Part shown: piece after piece, positions 1 through 12,340 of the stretch | Numbering within the stretch: the stretch's first letter is position 1 | How the letters are laid out: every line of letters starts with the position of its first letter | Assembly: GCA_026724425.1 (NCBI GenBank) | Contig: JAIUCV010000003.1 | Coordinates: 57,987,088 to 58,051,087 of the forward strand | Length of the DNA stretch: 64,000 bases | From: Erythrophleum ivorense | Lineage: Eukaryota > Streptophyta > Magnoliopsida > Fabales > Fabaceae | Direction of reading: 5' to 3' | Translations under genes and position numbers: made by a program | The notes under the pieces: generated by a model | Databases searched by the model: none | Told to the model about the DNA's origin: nothing | Seen by the model: only the letters and a program-made list of their open reading frames with translations

Positions 1-281
1 TTCTTCCATTCCTGTTCATATTTATATGTTTGTTGACTACCAGGCAATCACCACAGCTGTTGGAATGCTGCTTAACCATTATTGCCTCTTTGTACTTTTC
101 TGCTTGTATGGCACTTGTACGCTTTATAAAGTTGCAATGTTTTTCTTTATTCACATGCTAACACAATCATTCTTGTAGTCAGAATTATATAAAGATAAGA
201 GAAAATTGAAAAATTGATAAAATGGAATGTGACATACTCTTTCGAGAGAAAGGACAATATTATGATGAAACATTGAATTAG

Positions 282-560
282 TGTTAAAGATTTTAATAAA
301 AAAATATTCATAGGATTTTACTTAATAGATTAAACTTTTAGGATGAAGTGGTCCTTAACATAGTATTAGAGTCTTCATGACCAAGCGGCTAGGGATTTAA
401 TCCTTGCTGGCCCTGTTCTTCATAATTAATTTGAAATTTCAGTACAAAGTCTGATGGCCCAGTGCTTTGTCCATGCTTCAAGCTCAAAGGGCTTTTGCAT
501 GGGGTTGCTTGATAATGATAATAAAAACTATTCATAAGCCTTCAAGTGGTCATTGATAGT
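282..560 (+). mobile_element. TRIM-like mini LTR retrotransposon remnant
   Basis: A segment of about 79 bp at 282-360 starts TGTTAAAG and ends CTTAACA, as an LTR does. It is followed immediately by TAGTATTAGAGTC, a decayed form of the TGGTATCAGAGC primer-binding site for initiator methionine tRNA. After about 150 bp of non-coding internal sequence, a partial second copy of the LTR start (TGATAATGATAATAAAAAC, followed by a TATTCATA match) begins near 512. The element has no coding capacity and its right LTR is degraded. The internal text with GACCAAGCGG resembles tRNA sequence but is too short to be a tRNA. The LTR and primer-site layout is seen directly; assignment to TRIM-type elements is inference. 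Confidence 0.5.
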
Positions 561-1139
561 CTGATAGTACTTTTTTTACGTTGCAATGGTTCTTCACAAC
601 TGTCTCCTTTTTTCTTTCCTTACTTCCCATCTTAAATGCATTACAGGAAAAGAGAAAAAAATTGGTCCAGCTTTAAATATAACCAAACTTCAGTTACAAT
701 ATTTCTGCTGTTTATATCTTTTGGGTCAAAAATGTTACTCTGAAGTGACATATTGTACTTGAAACTGTGATAAACTATCTATATATATATATATTCTCGC
801 CAGTTGCTTGTGCACAGTTTTAGAATTTCCAACACTTCAAGAAGTTGAATATCATAACTTTTGCGACATCTCTGTTTTCCATTATGATTTTACAAGTAGG
901 ATATGATTGTTTATGAATTTGTAGGGATTACCAACCTTCAGATAGTATGTTTTGACCTATTAGCCATCTTTCATTTAAATGCACAATAAATGTCAAGGTA
1001 TTTAGGTCATTTAATTGAAGATTTCAAAAATTTGTGTTGCGAGAAAATGATATAAATATCCCAGCATTTATTGAGTCTTTAAATGAAGAGAATGACATTT
1101 TGGTCAAACATTCTATGTAGAGGTTGCTAACCTTGCAAG

Positions 1140-1320
1140 TATTATTTTGAAAACTGGACCAAACTGGCTAATTGGACCAGTTGGACTAGGAACTGGCTAG
1201 ACAACAGTCTGGACACCCTCTAAAAACTCTGCTTGAATGGTTGAACCATTTTGGACCAAGCTAAACCGGCTTGAATCAGTAAATTTGGTACTGGCCCAGG
1301 AACTAGACAGAGAGGCTGAT
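1140..1320. repeat. degenerate GGACCAGTT-type dispersed repeat
   Basis: Short motifs of the type GGACCAGTTGGAC, AACTGGCTAG and AAACCGGCTTGAA recur on both strands over about 180 bp. Similar text occurs at 36015-36110 and 36240-36330. It looks like an old copy of a dispersed plant repeat; no termini were found. Confidence 0.3.
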
Positions 1321-2414
1321 TTCAGGAATACAAAATTTTTATGGTTTTTTTATGCATTGGGTCACCCTTTGAAGTTTTAGGCCCGTATATTTGGGTTACC
1401 CAATTATGTCCTAAGCTAGTTAAACTTAACAAAGGAAAAAAGATCCAAGCAGGGTTTTAAATGTGGATTATAAAGTGGATTAGAATTTGAAACTGACATC
1501 TATGTGACAATGAGAATTAGAATTGTAATGTGGATGATGTCTATGGATGCTTGGCTTGCATTATGAATTTATATTAATTATTTTCTTTCAAAGTCATAAG
1601 TTTAAATTTTAAACATAATTTTGTAATCCAACATATATTATATATATATAAATTAATTAATTAATACTTTATATATCTTTGTGACGTCATTTGATTCAAC
1701 TGTTGGTTAAACCTATTGCCTTGTGACTCGGCAACTTTTTTGGTTCAATGTATGATCCGGTTTACAAGAGAGAGGAGGTTAGCATTCTCCCTCATTGTTC
1801 CGTTTTGGACTTTCAGTCCAAGATTTCAATTTTAAACATTGTGCAGCTGATAGAATTATAACCAAGAGAGACTGAAAGATTTGCAATTAGCATGTAATTG
1901 TTTGGATGTGATAAGAAATCTGGTTAATAAATATTCTAAAATACCATGTTGCTTTTCACAAGGATGTTGCATGTTAATTCTACATTCATAGCCATAATAG
2001 CTTCTACCCAAACCTGGGAAAGGGGATTCTTATCGGGGATTCTTGTTACTAAATATATCCATCTTATTCATCCAATAAATATCTATTTGGACCTTTTAAA
2101 ACACTCATACTTGTACCTTCTTGAAACTTATCTCTTACATTTGAAAAATCCTGCAAGGCTGCAGTTTAATTCAAAGTTCGCTTTAGGGTTGCCAGTTACT
2201 TTATAAATGACTATTTGACATCTATTATCTAAATATTTTTTGTCTTTTTAACTTCCTTGTTTCTTACCAGTCAATATTCTCTTTTCCAACTTTGTGATTG
2301 GGCAAATATGTTCTACACATAACAAACATGTCAAGGATGAGCCAATGCCTTTTTTTTTTTTTTTCTTTCCCTCCTCTCTCTCCCCCCTTTTTCACTATTC
2401 TTGAAATATATATA

Positions 2415-2722
2415 GGGAAAATGCAAATACCCCTTTCAACTTTTAAAACCGAAAAGTACCTTCCTGAAATATCATTTGTCAAGATTTAGACCTTTTAATA
2501 CTAGAGAATGTCGCTTCAGACTCATGGTGCACATTCCCACTGGTTTGCAACTGTGTTCCATGCTTCCAAAGTTCCTTTTAGTTGTTGAATCACTAAAGAA
2601 TGTTGAGTAGAAGGACCTAAAGCTTGAATTGTGGTAATTTTAAGGGATATTTTTTTATTTTCAAAGTTGAGAGAAGTATTTACAAATGAATCAAAGGTAA
2701 GGGAGATATTTGTATTTTTCCC
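2415..2722. mobile_element. MITE with long terminal inverted repeats
   Basis: The left end (GGGAAAATGCAAATACCCCT) and the reverse complement of the right end (GGGAAAAATACAAATATCTC) match, and the similarity continues inward for about 80 bp with mismatches, through a CTTT..AACTTT core and a CATTTGT motif. Total length is about 308 bp. Both flanks are ATATATA, so the target-site duplication is ambiguous. There is no coding capacity; two short open frames across it are by-products of the repeat. It lies in an intron about 210 bp before the acceptor of the terminal exon. Confidence 0.6.
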
Positions 2723-2929
2723 ATATATACTGACAAGGGACAGTGGGCAAATTAAGTTTCTCAAGATAACGGCAAGGGTGAACGCAGAGAATCCTAAGTA
2801 TTGAACTCCTTTATTAGTGTATTGAACTACTTTATTAGTTCTGACCTAACATCCATTCCTTGTTTGCATATCTATGGAAAAGTATTATCGATGAATCTTT
2901 TTACCAAGTATAACACTGCTCCGTTTCAG

Positions 2930-3044
2930 GTGTTCTGATTTCATGGACATGGAAACTGATACCAATCCCATTGATCGGTCTATGGCACACTTTCTGTTTC
3001 ACAGGCCCTCGGATTCAACTGTGATGCCTCCTAGTGAAAAGTGA
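2930..3044 (+). CDS. C-terminal coding exon of an unidentified protein (5' part outside the window)
   Basis: An acceptor (CCGTTTCAG at 2921-2929) is followed by an open frame that uses one base of a split codon and then 37 sense codons to a TGA at 3042-3044. The encoded tail is acidic and methionine-rich at first (DFMDMETDTNPID), then basic and hydrophobic (HFLFHRP), and ends PPSEK. It has no domain I recognise, so I give no function. The exon call rests on the acceptor and the coding-like composition, which stands out from the AT-rich surroundings. The sequence after the stop looks like a 3' untranslated region. Alternatively this could be a chance open stretch, since only 115 bases are available. 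Confidence 0.55.
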
Positions 3045-5699
3045 TGCCAGCTTTGGCATTTTGTGTGTGTAAAATGTCTAGTTTCAGGTCATCATGTAAT
3101 GTATTAATATTTGGGGCCCACTTAGATGCCTACTTTGCGATTCTTTTTTCCATTTCTATACGCCGATATCAATGTATATTGTACTGATCATCACGATAGA
3201 AGGTGGCTGCTAAGCCTGCTCTCGTTGATTATACAAATATTTTTTGTAGATTAAAGTTAGGTGTTTGTTATTAGGATTTTAATAACAACATTACGCTAGG
3301 AGAAATTTTTTTCCTTGAAGGATCAACCATGTAGCACCCTATTAAAAAAGCAAGTGAAATTGTTATTTTAGTTTTGATAATTTTATTTATTTTTAATTTA
3401 GTATTTTTACTTTAAAATACTTGTAATTGGATTCTTGTAATTTAAAAAAATTCTAATTTATTTTTTATTATGCATTATAGTAATTTTATTTTATGATTTG
3501 TTTTATTCTTTTATTGATACAAACTATGTATGCTTAAAATGTCTAGATGAATATAATTGATTATGTTACTAAAACTAAATAGTATATTAATGAAAATTTA
3601 CTGAGTAAATTATATAATTTTTTTAAAAAGTTTTGATAAAATTACACGCATCTTTTTCTGACTTTAAATAAATTCTCTAGTCTAATTTTGAATATATTTT
3701 ATTGAAATATCTTTGGTAGAAAAATACGAGTGATTAATGAAAATTATTTTAATAAAAATAAAAATTAAATTAAATTATGTGTAGTTAATTTAAATTTGAG
3801 TAGGAATAAATTAAATTTTTTTTTATAAAAATAAACATTTAAAATTTAAATTTTAAATTATTAAAATTAAATAAATGATGCAAAATTTTTAAGAGTTGAT
3901 AAAATAATTTAATTTAAAATATTTAAGTATTATGTTTTTGTAAAAAAATTAAAGTTAAAGTTTTGTGGTTTTGCCCTTTTGTATCGCGTGTAGGCTGTTG
4001 ATTGCGTCCCCCTACCAAATGGACCATCTTGCACTTGCATGTTTATGTTGTTAATATCTGCTACTACATTAATGACGAATAAGGATTCTCTCGCTTGGTG
4101 CTTCAACCAGTAGATTTGGACCTTTTATTGTTATTTTTTGGTAATTCTAATTATATATTTTTCATTTTGAAGGAAATAAAATCTAGAATGAAAATAATTA
4201 AACCTGTCTAGTAAAAATTAAAAGATCTTCATTTTATGTTTTGTTTCTTTTAAAATAAAATAATATTAAATTTAAAAAAATAGACAATTGAGATTTTTTG
4301 TTTTCTCATCAACACGGTTGAGCTTGAAATTAAAAAAAAAAAGGAAAATTTGCTTACTACTCGAAATGAGGGGAAGAGAATCCCTTTTCATATATGACTT
4401 TGACACTAGTGGTAGAAAACCTTTCTCTCTCTCTCTCTCTCTCTTCAATTTCATGCAAAATGGTAAATCATGAAAAATTCATTTGATTCTTCTGAATAAT
4501 TTTTTAAAAGACTTTTCTTGTGGAATTTGTACTTTACTGTTTCTGTATTACATATTTGGATGTGTGTACTTGGTACCAAAATCCAAATGCAAATTTCCCC
4601 AATCTAACGTTTATAGAATTTGAAATCTTCATCATTTCTTACATTTTTTTTACTAATGTTATGAGATATTAAGAATTTGAGAAAATTATATAAATTCAAA
4701 AATTAGTTAATTATGTGCACCTAAAAATAAAGCAAATAGGTTTCTTTGTGTAGTTATAATAATTATGATGTATAAATATAAATTTAGAGTCAGTGCCTTT
4801 CAATAATATATTTTATTTGATTCTTTTTATTTTTCATTACTTTTTTCTAAGTCAACCAACAAAATATTATTGCTTATATGCGAAGGCCAAATTATTCTTT
4901 TCAAGCATGTGATTCTTGGGACCAGGTGATTCTAACAATCTAGTTGATTTCATTTAAAATATAACTTTTTAATTTCTCATTAAAAATGTTATTTAAGAAA
5001 TTGAAATAAATAAATTTAGACGTATATTTATTGAATTATGTTTCATTAATTTTTTTACTGGAGTTTTACTACTTAGGAATTGCTTGATATGAATGGAAGA
5101 AGCGGATTTCATTTTTATTTTTTTGCAAATAATGTCCATTATATTTATATAAGTATTACTTAATAATATTTATTATTTTATTATTTTTTAAAGTAAAAGT
5201 ATGTGAGTCATTTTTTATTTATAAAATCATATGTTTTCTTTCTATTTTTATTTTAATAATTCTATAATGTTTTACACCATTACATTATTATATTTTTTAG
5301 AGACTTGTGCTAAGGATGTGAAAAGATCAATTTCTTAAAGGTCGAATATATATATATATATATATTATCGCAACATTCAATACACATTTTTTAAATGGAT
5401 AAAATTGGCAAAAAATAATAATAAATCAAATTAATTATAGATAACATATGTAAATATGTCAAAATATATTAACATCAATTTAATATACTAATTTTTGGTA
5501 GATCAAATCTGTCTAAAACTCTTCAGTTTTGTGAAGTATAATGTGCCAATAAGTTTTTTTTTTATTAAAAAAAAAAAAGAGATTGTAGAGACCACCGCCA
5601 TATCACCATCAACATAGTCTGCGCAACATTCTCTGGACTTTAATTTCAGCGAAACAAGACATCGGAGCACCAGGCATGAATTAAACATTTTGACAGCGT
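3045..5699. other. intergenic AT-rich DNA
   Basis: No gene is recognised. The first few hundred bases probably include the 3' untranslated region of the exon ending at 3044. The rest is very AT-rich, with long runs of A and T, a (CT)n microsatellite at about 4423-4444 and a (TA)n run at about 5348-5365. Short open frames here have low-complexity translations and no domains. Confidence 0.6.
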
Positions 5700-6435
5700 T
5701 TACGTTTCATTTGGATAGGAGAAGAGGAAAGTAGAGGGAAGGAAAAAGTGGAAGAGGAGAAAAGCAGAGAAAAAATTAAGAGGGGTGAAAGGGGTAGGGA
5801 AAGAAGGTTCTCTTCCCCTATTTGGATGTGATGCGAGAAAATGCAACAACAAAAAAGTTTGTTATTTTTTTTTGGGACAATATTGCCCTTAAAAACTTTC
5901 GAATAATAACGTGCCACTAATAGCTTTTCCACTAACTATACAAAACACATGTTATGTTTTATGCATATCAATGAAATCGGTCGAATTTGATTCTACTACA
6001 TCTATATATATGATATGTTTTTAATTTTTTTTAGTTGTGGAACAATTAGTTAAATGATTAATTCGAGATATAAAAATAATGTTGAAGTGACTGTATAATA
6101 AAATAATAAGTATAATTCCTCCAGTAGAATTTAAAAAAATATTATAATCATATTGAGTAGTTTCACATTAATTAATTACGTTATTAATTTCATATTGGTG
6201 TATTCACTCTCATTTAAAAATTTATTTCATATACATAATTAGTTTAGTTAAGTTGCAAAGTGTCATAAAAATTTTTAAATATATAATTATATTCCTAGAC
6301 ATATGTATTATTTAGTTAAATAAAAATATGTTGCATAATACTTTATAAATTATTAGTGAATATAATATAGATATATTTATTTATTTATTCACATAAATAA
6401 ATAAATATATGTATATATACACAAACATGAACCAT

Positions 6436-6720
6436 TGATCCTTCACGTGGAGAACAAACTTGCTTTTTCCCTTGATTTGTTCTCACTTGATGCAAAGTGT
6501 TTCATCTTCATCCCTTACAATTTGTGCCTTCACATGGGTAGCAAAGTATATTTTTCCCTTGGTTTGTCCTCACTTGTGTGGCAAGAATTTCGTCTTCATC
6601 CCTTATCATCTGACCCTTCACGTGGGAGCCAAAATTCATTTCTCTCTTGGTTTGTCCTCACTTGGGTGCCAAGTAGTTCATCCTTATCCCTTGCTATCTA
6701 GAGCTTCATGCGAAGAGTAA
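6436..6720. repeat. subterminal tandem repeat, unit about 88 bp, three copies plus a partial fourth
   Basis: Units begin at 6436, 6523, 6611 and, partially, 6699. Each opens with a variant of TGATCCTTCACGTGG, continues with CCCTTGGTTTGTCCTCACTTG and ends with TTCATCCTTATCCCTT. The first and third units contain the palindrome CACGTG; the second has CACATG. The array starts about 730 bp inside the left end of the transposon. Repeated subterminal units are common transposase-binding regions in DNA transposons; that role here is inference. Two overlapping open frames across it reflect the repeat and are not genes. Confidence 0.75.
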
Positions 6721-7063
6721 GGTATGATTGACATGAATAAAAGTTATTTCGTCCTTATCCCTTCTTGATTTTAAAGTAACAAAAGTTTTAGGAGTGACTC
6801 TGCATGCATAGATAGGGATGAGAGGATCTCTAAAAGTTGCAGTGAAATGGTTGTAGCATAGTAGCTTACGTGAAGCTAATCACAAAATAGTATAATGTAT
6901 TTGAACTCCATTCACCTAATATATCGTGCATGTATGAGCAACATTATTTTGTGAAGCTCACCTTTCACATTGAAAATATAGTGAGTTGTATATCTGTATA
7001 ATTTTTTTGCTGTGGAGAATGTATATTCAACATGCTTTTTCATTTCCTTTTGCTTTTATATAG

Positions 7064-8292
7064 ATGGATAAAATGTATGGAGCAGTTTTGTATTCTTAAA
7101 TTCAAGTCAGAGTTGATATAGGGAAATAACTTATTTATCCAATCGGTGAAATAGGGTATGGATTCTCATTTAAAATGTTTTAATGGCCATAGATTCATTA
7201 CATTTTTTTTGCATATGCATTGATTAGATTTGCACCCAATGAAAATGATGCCATTGAGTATATAGTAGCAATGATAAAACATAATTACTTGGACCCTTAT
7301 AATTTATGGAAAGAAGTTCCAAAATCAGTGCAACAATTATGGTTCAAAGAATTTCAAGTAAAGTTTAATTGCACATAATACAAAATTTGTTAGGCCTGCT
7401 ACATTGAAGCACATGAATTGATAAATATTTTTTGGTGTCATTGTCAGAAATATTACGTTTGGTCAATAGAGAATCATTGTCAAATTTACAAGAACTTTAA
7501 AGATCGAACAAGAAATCACTTAAAAGAATTGATCTGTTATGTTCGAAATAAAAGAAAGCAACCTATGTGGATAAATGAACACATTTGGAATGATTTATAT
7601 GCTGATTGGAACAAGGTAGCATTTAAACAAAGAAGTGAGCGTGCCAAAAAAAATAGAGCTTCCAACTTAGTCGACAACCCATCTCTTCACACTGGTGGTA
7701 ACACTGATCATGCTACAACTCTAGCCGAAGAATTAGGCAGGCCTGTAACTCCAGTAGAACTCCACGTCCGAACACATCAAAAACTAACCTCTGGTATTTG
7801 GGTTGATAAAAAATCTGAAAATACTTTTGTAAGTGTCATAATTTTTATTCCTTTATATTGAACACTCTTCCATATATATTACTGCTATATAATTTTTATT
7901 CTTGTTTTGTTTAAGAATGAATATGTAAGACTTAAAACTAGCATTGCAAATGCTGTGAATGTACAAAATTTTTTTACTGGCAAATGAGGTCACTCTATGG
8001 ACAGTAGCTGCTGGACGGAAAAAGAAATGGAGGCTCTGTGTATGGCTTAGGAAGTGTTACACATGAAGTAGAAGATCCAACTTTCGGCTATAACTATAGA
8101 AAAAAAAATGAGTTCTTATCATTATCATATTCAAGTGTAGCAGAGGCCATATACCTACAAGGTCACCTACATCCTGATATTGAGCAAAAGTTTAAAGATT
8201 TCAAGATGCAAATGCAGGCCAATGAAAGCTCAATATTTAACATGCAACGTCAACTTTATAAATATCATGAAAAGAATAAAACTTCAAGTTAA
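7064..8292 (+). pseudogene. Ptta/En/Spm-type plant transposase (Transposase_24) gene a, copy 1
   Basis: At least four exons are visible. The first begins with ATG at 7064 and already holds a TAA. The second starts after the acceptor before RFAPNENDA (near 7230) and ends KEFQ before GTAAAG. The third is 7448-7828 and contains WINEHIWNDL, an arginine/lysine-rich ERAKKNRAS segment, HTGG and ELGRPVTPVELHVRTHQ, the core signature of the Transposase_24 family. The fourth starts at 7916, gains a TGA, shifts frame, and resumes at a YGLGS motif with a coiled-coil-like C-terminus. In CACTA elements such proteins accompany the TnpD transposase. No TnpD-type gene is present here, so its role in this element is unknown. 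It is clearly broken. Confidence 0.75.
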
Positions 8293-8963
8293 AAAAAAAA
8301 GAATAAATAGACAAGTTCATGGATGTAAACATTCAATTTTTTAACATAAAAGATCTACATGTTTTGTAAAAGTTTATGAAAGTGTGCTGTAATCAATCTA
8401 ATATAAAATGGACTATTAATTTTCCTTTTACCAGCATATCCACTTCTTTTTCAATTTAAGCCCTATCATTTATCCCTATTTCATCATGATAACATAGCTA
8501 CAATGTTATGTATGTTCATCGAATCCCACATAGATATAGATATTATATATGGGATGATACATTATATATCAATTGATAGAATCTTGTTGACCTACTTGAT
8601 TTGTACTTTTACCTATACAAAAATATATGACATTTCTTTTCTTTCTATGTTTGTATTTATCTTTATGTTAGTTGGTTTTGCATGTCATTCTCCTCCACAT
8701 ACAATCACATCATCTACAATGACACATGTACACAGACATAGGCACATATATTTTTAAATATCTATATTTTCTATAGATAAACACAGCCTTCTATATATCT
8801 CCCCCTATAATATTGTACTCAACCCAGCACATTCACTAAATCAGAAGTTGCTCATCTCAGCATTCACAAAGTTCACAAGGTAAGAAGGAAAGCTTGTGAT
8901 TTTATATTTAAAATCATACCTGCGAAATATGAATGTAATAGATGGCCTCTATTTCATTGTAGG

Positions 8964-10432
8964 ATGTCTTTTAGAAAGGGGTAGAGAACACGAAGGAATC
9001 TCTCACAACCATAATTATCTAATGTTGAAAAAGAAACACAGCCTATCTCGCGTGACATTCAATAGGAGTTTGCCTATCTTCATAATGAGCAATCTAATGA
9101 ACACTTCAATGACCAAGATCAACTTCTTCCAACACTGATTAAGTCTGATGGCACAGGGTTCATAATTTTGCTTTCACTATTTGTTCTAATAATATTATCT
9201 TTATGGTAAACATTAATAATAATCTATTTTATCATTTTTTATATTTGTAGATTTACCCCAAATATTAGAGACATTTGTACTTCTATTGTAAAAACTTTTA
9301 AGAATAAATATGATAGACTGTGGAATTGCTAGACTAAAGTGCCACTAGAATATCAACACTTGTGTTTTCATGAATTTCAAGTTTCACTTTCTACTCTATG
9401 TTAAATTGCAAATAACAACAAAATAATTTACACATATATTAATTGATATTGTATTATGCTTTGCAAGAAACTTTATTGCTGGGAACTGAGGCATCATCAT
9501 GAGATTTGGGAAAACTAGAAAAATCGAGTAAAAACTCATTTGAAGGATATAATTGGACATGTACGTGACACATACAAACGACCAGAATGGATTAAACAAT
9601 CCATTTGGGAAGACCTCTGTGATCATTGGAATACTGAAGGATTTCATTCTAATAGTGAGCAAAAAAAGAAGAATTGAGCCAGTGCTTCTTTGTACACAAG
9701 AGGTTCCACATCGATGGAAGAACATGCCAGACAATTGGTATACAAATATTATACTTATTTCATACTTTTTATGTATCATGATTAGAATAATTCTTTCTTA
9801 TTATGTTGCGTAATCCCGCGAATTGGGAAGGGATCCTTCATTTTCTAAAATTTATTTAAAAACACACCAACGTAAATCTACTCATGCATGGGTGGATGAA
9901 AATTCAAAACCTATTTGGGTACATATAATATATATATATTCATTTATTTGGGTATTAATCACTTGAATCTTTTTTCATAGGATGAATATTTGAAACAAAA
10001 AGGTACCATCGAAAGTTCAAGGGATAACGTATCTGACTTGAATATGTTTGTTAAAACTGCTGGTGGTAAAAAGAGAGGCATAATTTATGGGCTTGGTAAC
10101 ATGTTTTGCAAAATTTTTGGAGACTCTAAAATAGGGTACACCTATAATCAAGAAACATCCTCAAGTCAATTGCCCTCGTACCCACGTTCAGATTATATAC
10201 AAAACATGTTATGAAATGAATTCATCAATATATCAATACAATCGTATCAAAAGTCTATTTTAAGAACAACAAAGACAGATTTGAAGAACTGGGATCCCGA
10301 CTCTAACAAATAACTGATAGCAATTATGGACAATCAGAGGGTAAACGTTCAACTTAAAAAGAAAAAGGTGTCTCAGCTGTGTCTCACGATGGAGATGATA
10401 ATGATGACGGGGATGATACCGAAGAAGAGTAG
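8964..10432 (+). pseudogene. Ptta/En/Spm-type plant transposase (Transposase_24) gene b, copy 1
   Basis: This is a second gene of the same architecture, directly downstream of gene a. The N-terminal exon starts with ATG at 8964 but meets a TAG after six codons. The next exon encodes a match to the RFAPN..YIV..IK segment of gene a (RFTPN near 9252). A later exon matches the HIWNDL region (WEDLCDHW), again with stops. The final exon, near 9982-10432, encodes DEYLKQK, a YGLGN motif, a YPRSDYI motif, a glutamine-rich helix and an acidic tail before TAG. The counterpart in copy 2 is better preserved, and I used it to place the ends. Protein resemblance between genes a and b is clear, but DNA resemblance is weak, so the duplication is older than the two transposon copies. 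Confidence 0.7.
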
Positions 10433-11184
10433 AGTAGAGATAGGTGTTTTTTCAAAGTCTGCTAGGATAATCAAATGTAGATGTTTTAGACTAATATTTA
10501 TAAATGTAGTAAACAAATTTATATATGTGTGTATATATATATTTGTAATATATATAGTTCACCTCTTAAAACTACCTTAATTAGTATACCCGATTTTAGT
10601 ATAGAGAATCTATATATATGTATATATATATGGCAAATATATTGTATTCATTCATATGTTGCTAGATAATAAAAATCTTAACGGCATATATAAAGTTTTT
10701 AAGAAAGAAAACCATGTTAACATTGTGTAAAACAAAAAAGAGAAACAAATCATACATTTATTTTTGGAGAAAAATTAAATTCATTGATACATTCTTAGAA
10801 ATAGAAAAGAAAGAGAGGGAAAAAAAAGGAAGTACAGAAAGCAAAAATATAATAGATTTAATACGTCAAGAAAAAATAAAATTATTGCAATTCTTATAAA
10901 TAAAAATGAAGGAGGAGAAATAAAAAGCATCAAGAAAACAAAAACATCACCAACTTAATTTTTGAGGAAAACTAAAATAATTAAAATTCTTAGAAATAAA
11001 AACGAAATGGGAAAATAAAGAAAACAAATATATCATAGATTTAATTTTGTTACAAAAAATAAATTACTTGAAATGCGTAGAAAAAACAAACTAACTTGAC
11101 TAATTAACAAAAGTAATGTAATGGTAAAAAAATAAAATATGTCTGTGAAAAAAAACGAATGATTCGTTAAAATTAGGAAAGGGG

Positions 11185-11395
11185 GAGTTGGATTGCGGTC
11201 CGACCAACATTGTAGTGGGACAGCACGGTCCCACTATAACGCAATTGAATCACGGTTCGACCAACACTGCGGTCGGACCATGCTATTCGATTGCAAAACA
11301 GTTGGGTGGTCTGACTACTATGCAATCGAATCGTGATTCGACCAGCTTTTGGTTAGACCATGGTTGGATTGCAGTGTTGGTTGGATGCTCTTTTG
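11185..11395. repeat. cluster of GGTCNGAC-type motifs, copy 1
   Basis: About nine variants of GGTC(C/G/T)GAC(C/T) or its reverse complement lie within about 210 bp (for example GGTCCGACCA, GGTTCGACCA, GGTCGGACCA, GGTCTGACTA). The surrounding bases are strongly AT-rich while the cluster is GC-richer. It lies between the 3' ends of the plus-strand gene pair and the minus-strand gene pair. The corresponding cluster in copy 2 has more intact motifs. It resembles the arrays of short binding sites found near the ends of CACTA elements; that function is inference. The short open frame across it is not a gene. Confidence 0.65.
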
Positions 11396-12340
11396 TTTTG
11401 TTTCCCTTATTTTTTTTCACTTCTTTTGTAATTTTGTTTTTTCCTATAAACATATTTTAATTTTTTACCTTTGTATAAGTTTTGTTACATTTAATTTTTG
11501 CCCAAAAATTGTATAATTTCCATTAACTAACATTTTTTTCAAAAGTTATATATGTCATTTTAACCTATTTTTTTTCTTCTGACTAAGTATTTTGTTTTTC
11601 TTTAAGCATGCAAACTATATGCTTTTGAACTGTATGTTTTATTTTTGTCAAAATATTTGTACAAGTTTCATTAACTAAAATTTTTTTCAAAATTTATATT
11701 TGGTATTTTAACTTTTCCCTATTGACTGCATATAATTTTTTTCCATAAAATGTACAAATTCCATTAACTAAAATTTTCGTCCAAAGTTATATATTTTTAA
11801 GACTATCTGGCTTTTGTGTTTTTGTTTTTGCAAAACATGGTACAAGTTCCATTAATCAAAATGTATATATGATATTCTATCCTCTTTTTTCCATCTTCAA
11901 CTTCTAAACGATGTCAATCAGCTGGAGATATCATACCAAATTTAAATACTCATATGACAAAAAATTAAAAAGCCATTCAATATACAAAAGCCATGCCCTA
12001 TTACACAATAAACTATTTTTATCCCTTTTGAACTGCTAGGCACCTTGGTGTTAATAGACATGCGACATCAGAATTTTACATCTTCATGTTATATGTTATA
12101 TAAGACTAAAATTTCATTACTAATCAATAAAAGATATCATTTTACACTTATCCAATGAACCAGAAATAGCCACCGCCTACCCTAAACTTCGTTATATTAT
12201 ATGATTGAACAAAAATCTAATAAGTAATTATGCTACTAGTACTACAATAGGTATCCAACACTATTGTAACTATGCTACCAATATTATTATGGCTGTCATC
12301 TAACAGAAGTTAAAAAAACATTCTATTATCATCATCTTCT

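Larger units (their letters stand above)
1..2929 (+). other. intron and upstream sequence of a gene truncated by the left edge
   Basis: No coding exon is recognised here. The stretch ends in a polypyrimidine-CAG acceptor at 2921-2929, directly before the only exon I can support. It carries a small LTR-type element (282-560), a degenerate repeat of GGACCAGTT-like motifs (about 1140-1320) and a MITE (2415-2722). An exon of the same gene may lie near 40-60, where a CAG precedes a short open stretch, but I could not confirm it. The region is described as intronic because the open terminal exon must be joined to something upstream. Confidence 0.45.

Noticed and set aside
371..415. tRNA-like text GACCAAGCGG..TTTAATCC
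   Set aside because: A- and B-box-like motifs are only a few bases apart and no cloverleaf can form. It follows a primer-binding site and fits a small LTR element better.
6435..6720. Two overlapping plus-strand open frames of about 86-88 codons
   Set aside because: They run across the 88-bp tandem repeat, and the translations just repeat the unit in two frames.
11205..11235. Inverted TAGTGGGAC..GTCCCACTA suggesting abutting CACTA ends
   Set aside because: Not conserved in copy 2 and pointing the wrong way for a single element; the matches are explained by the local motif cluster.
11188..11460. Open frame of 90 codons with a repetitive N-terminus
   Set aside because: It is the GGTCNGAC motif cluster read as protein; the copy 2 counterpart is not open in the same frame.
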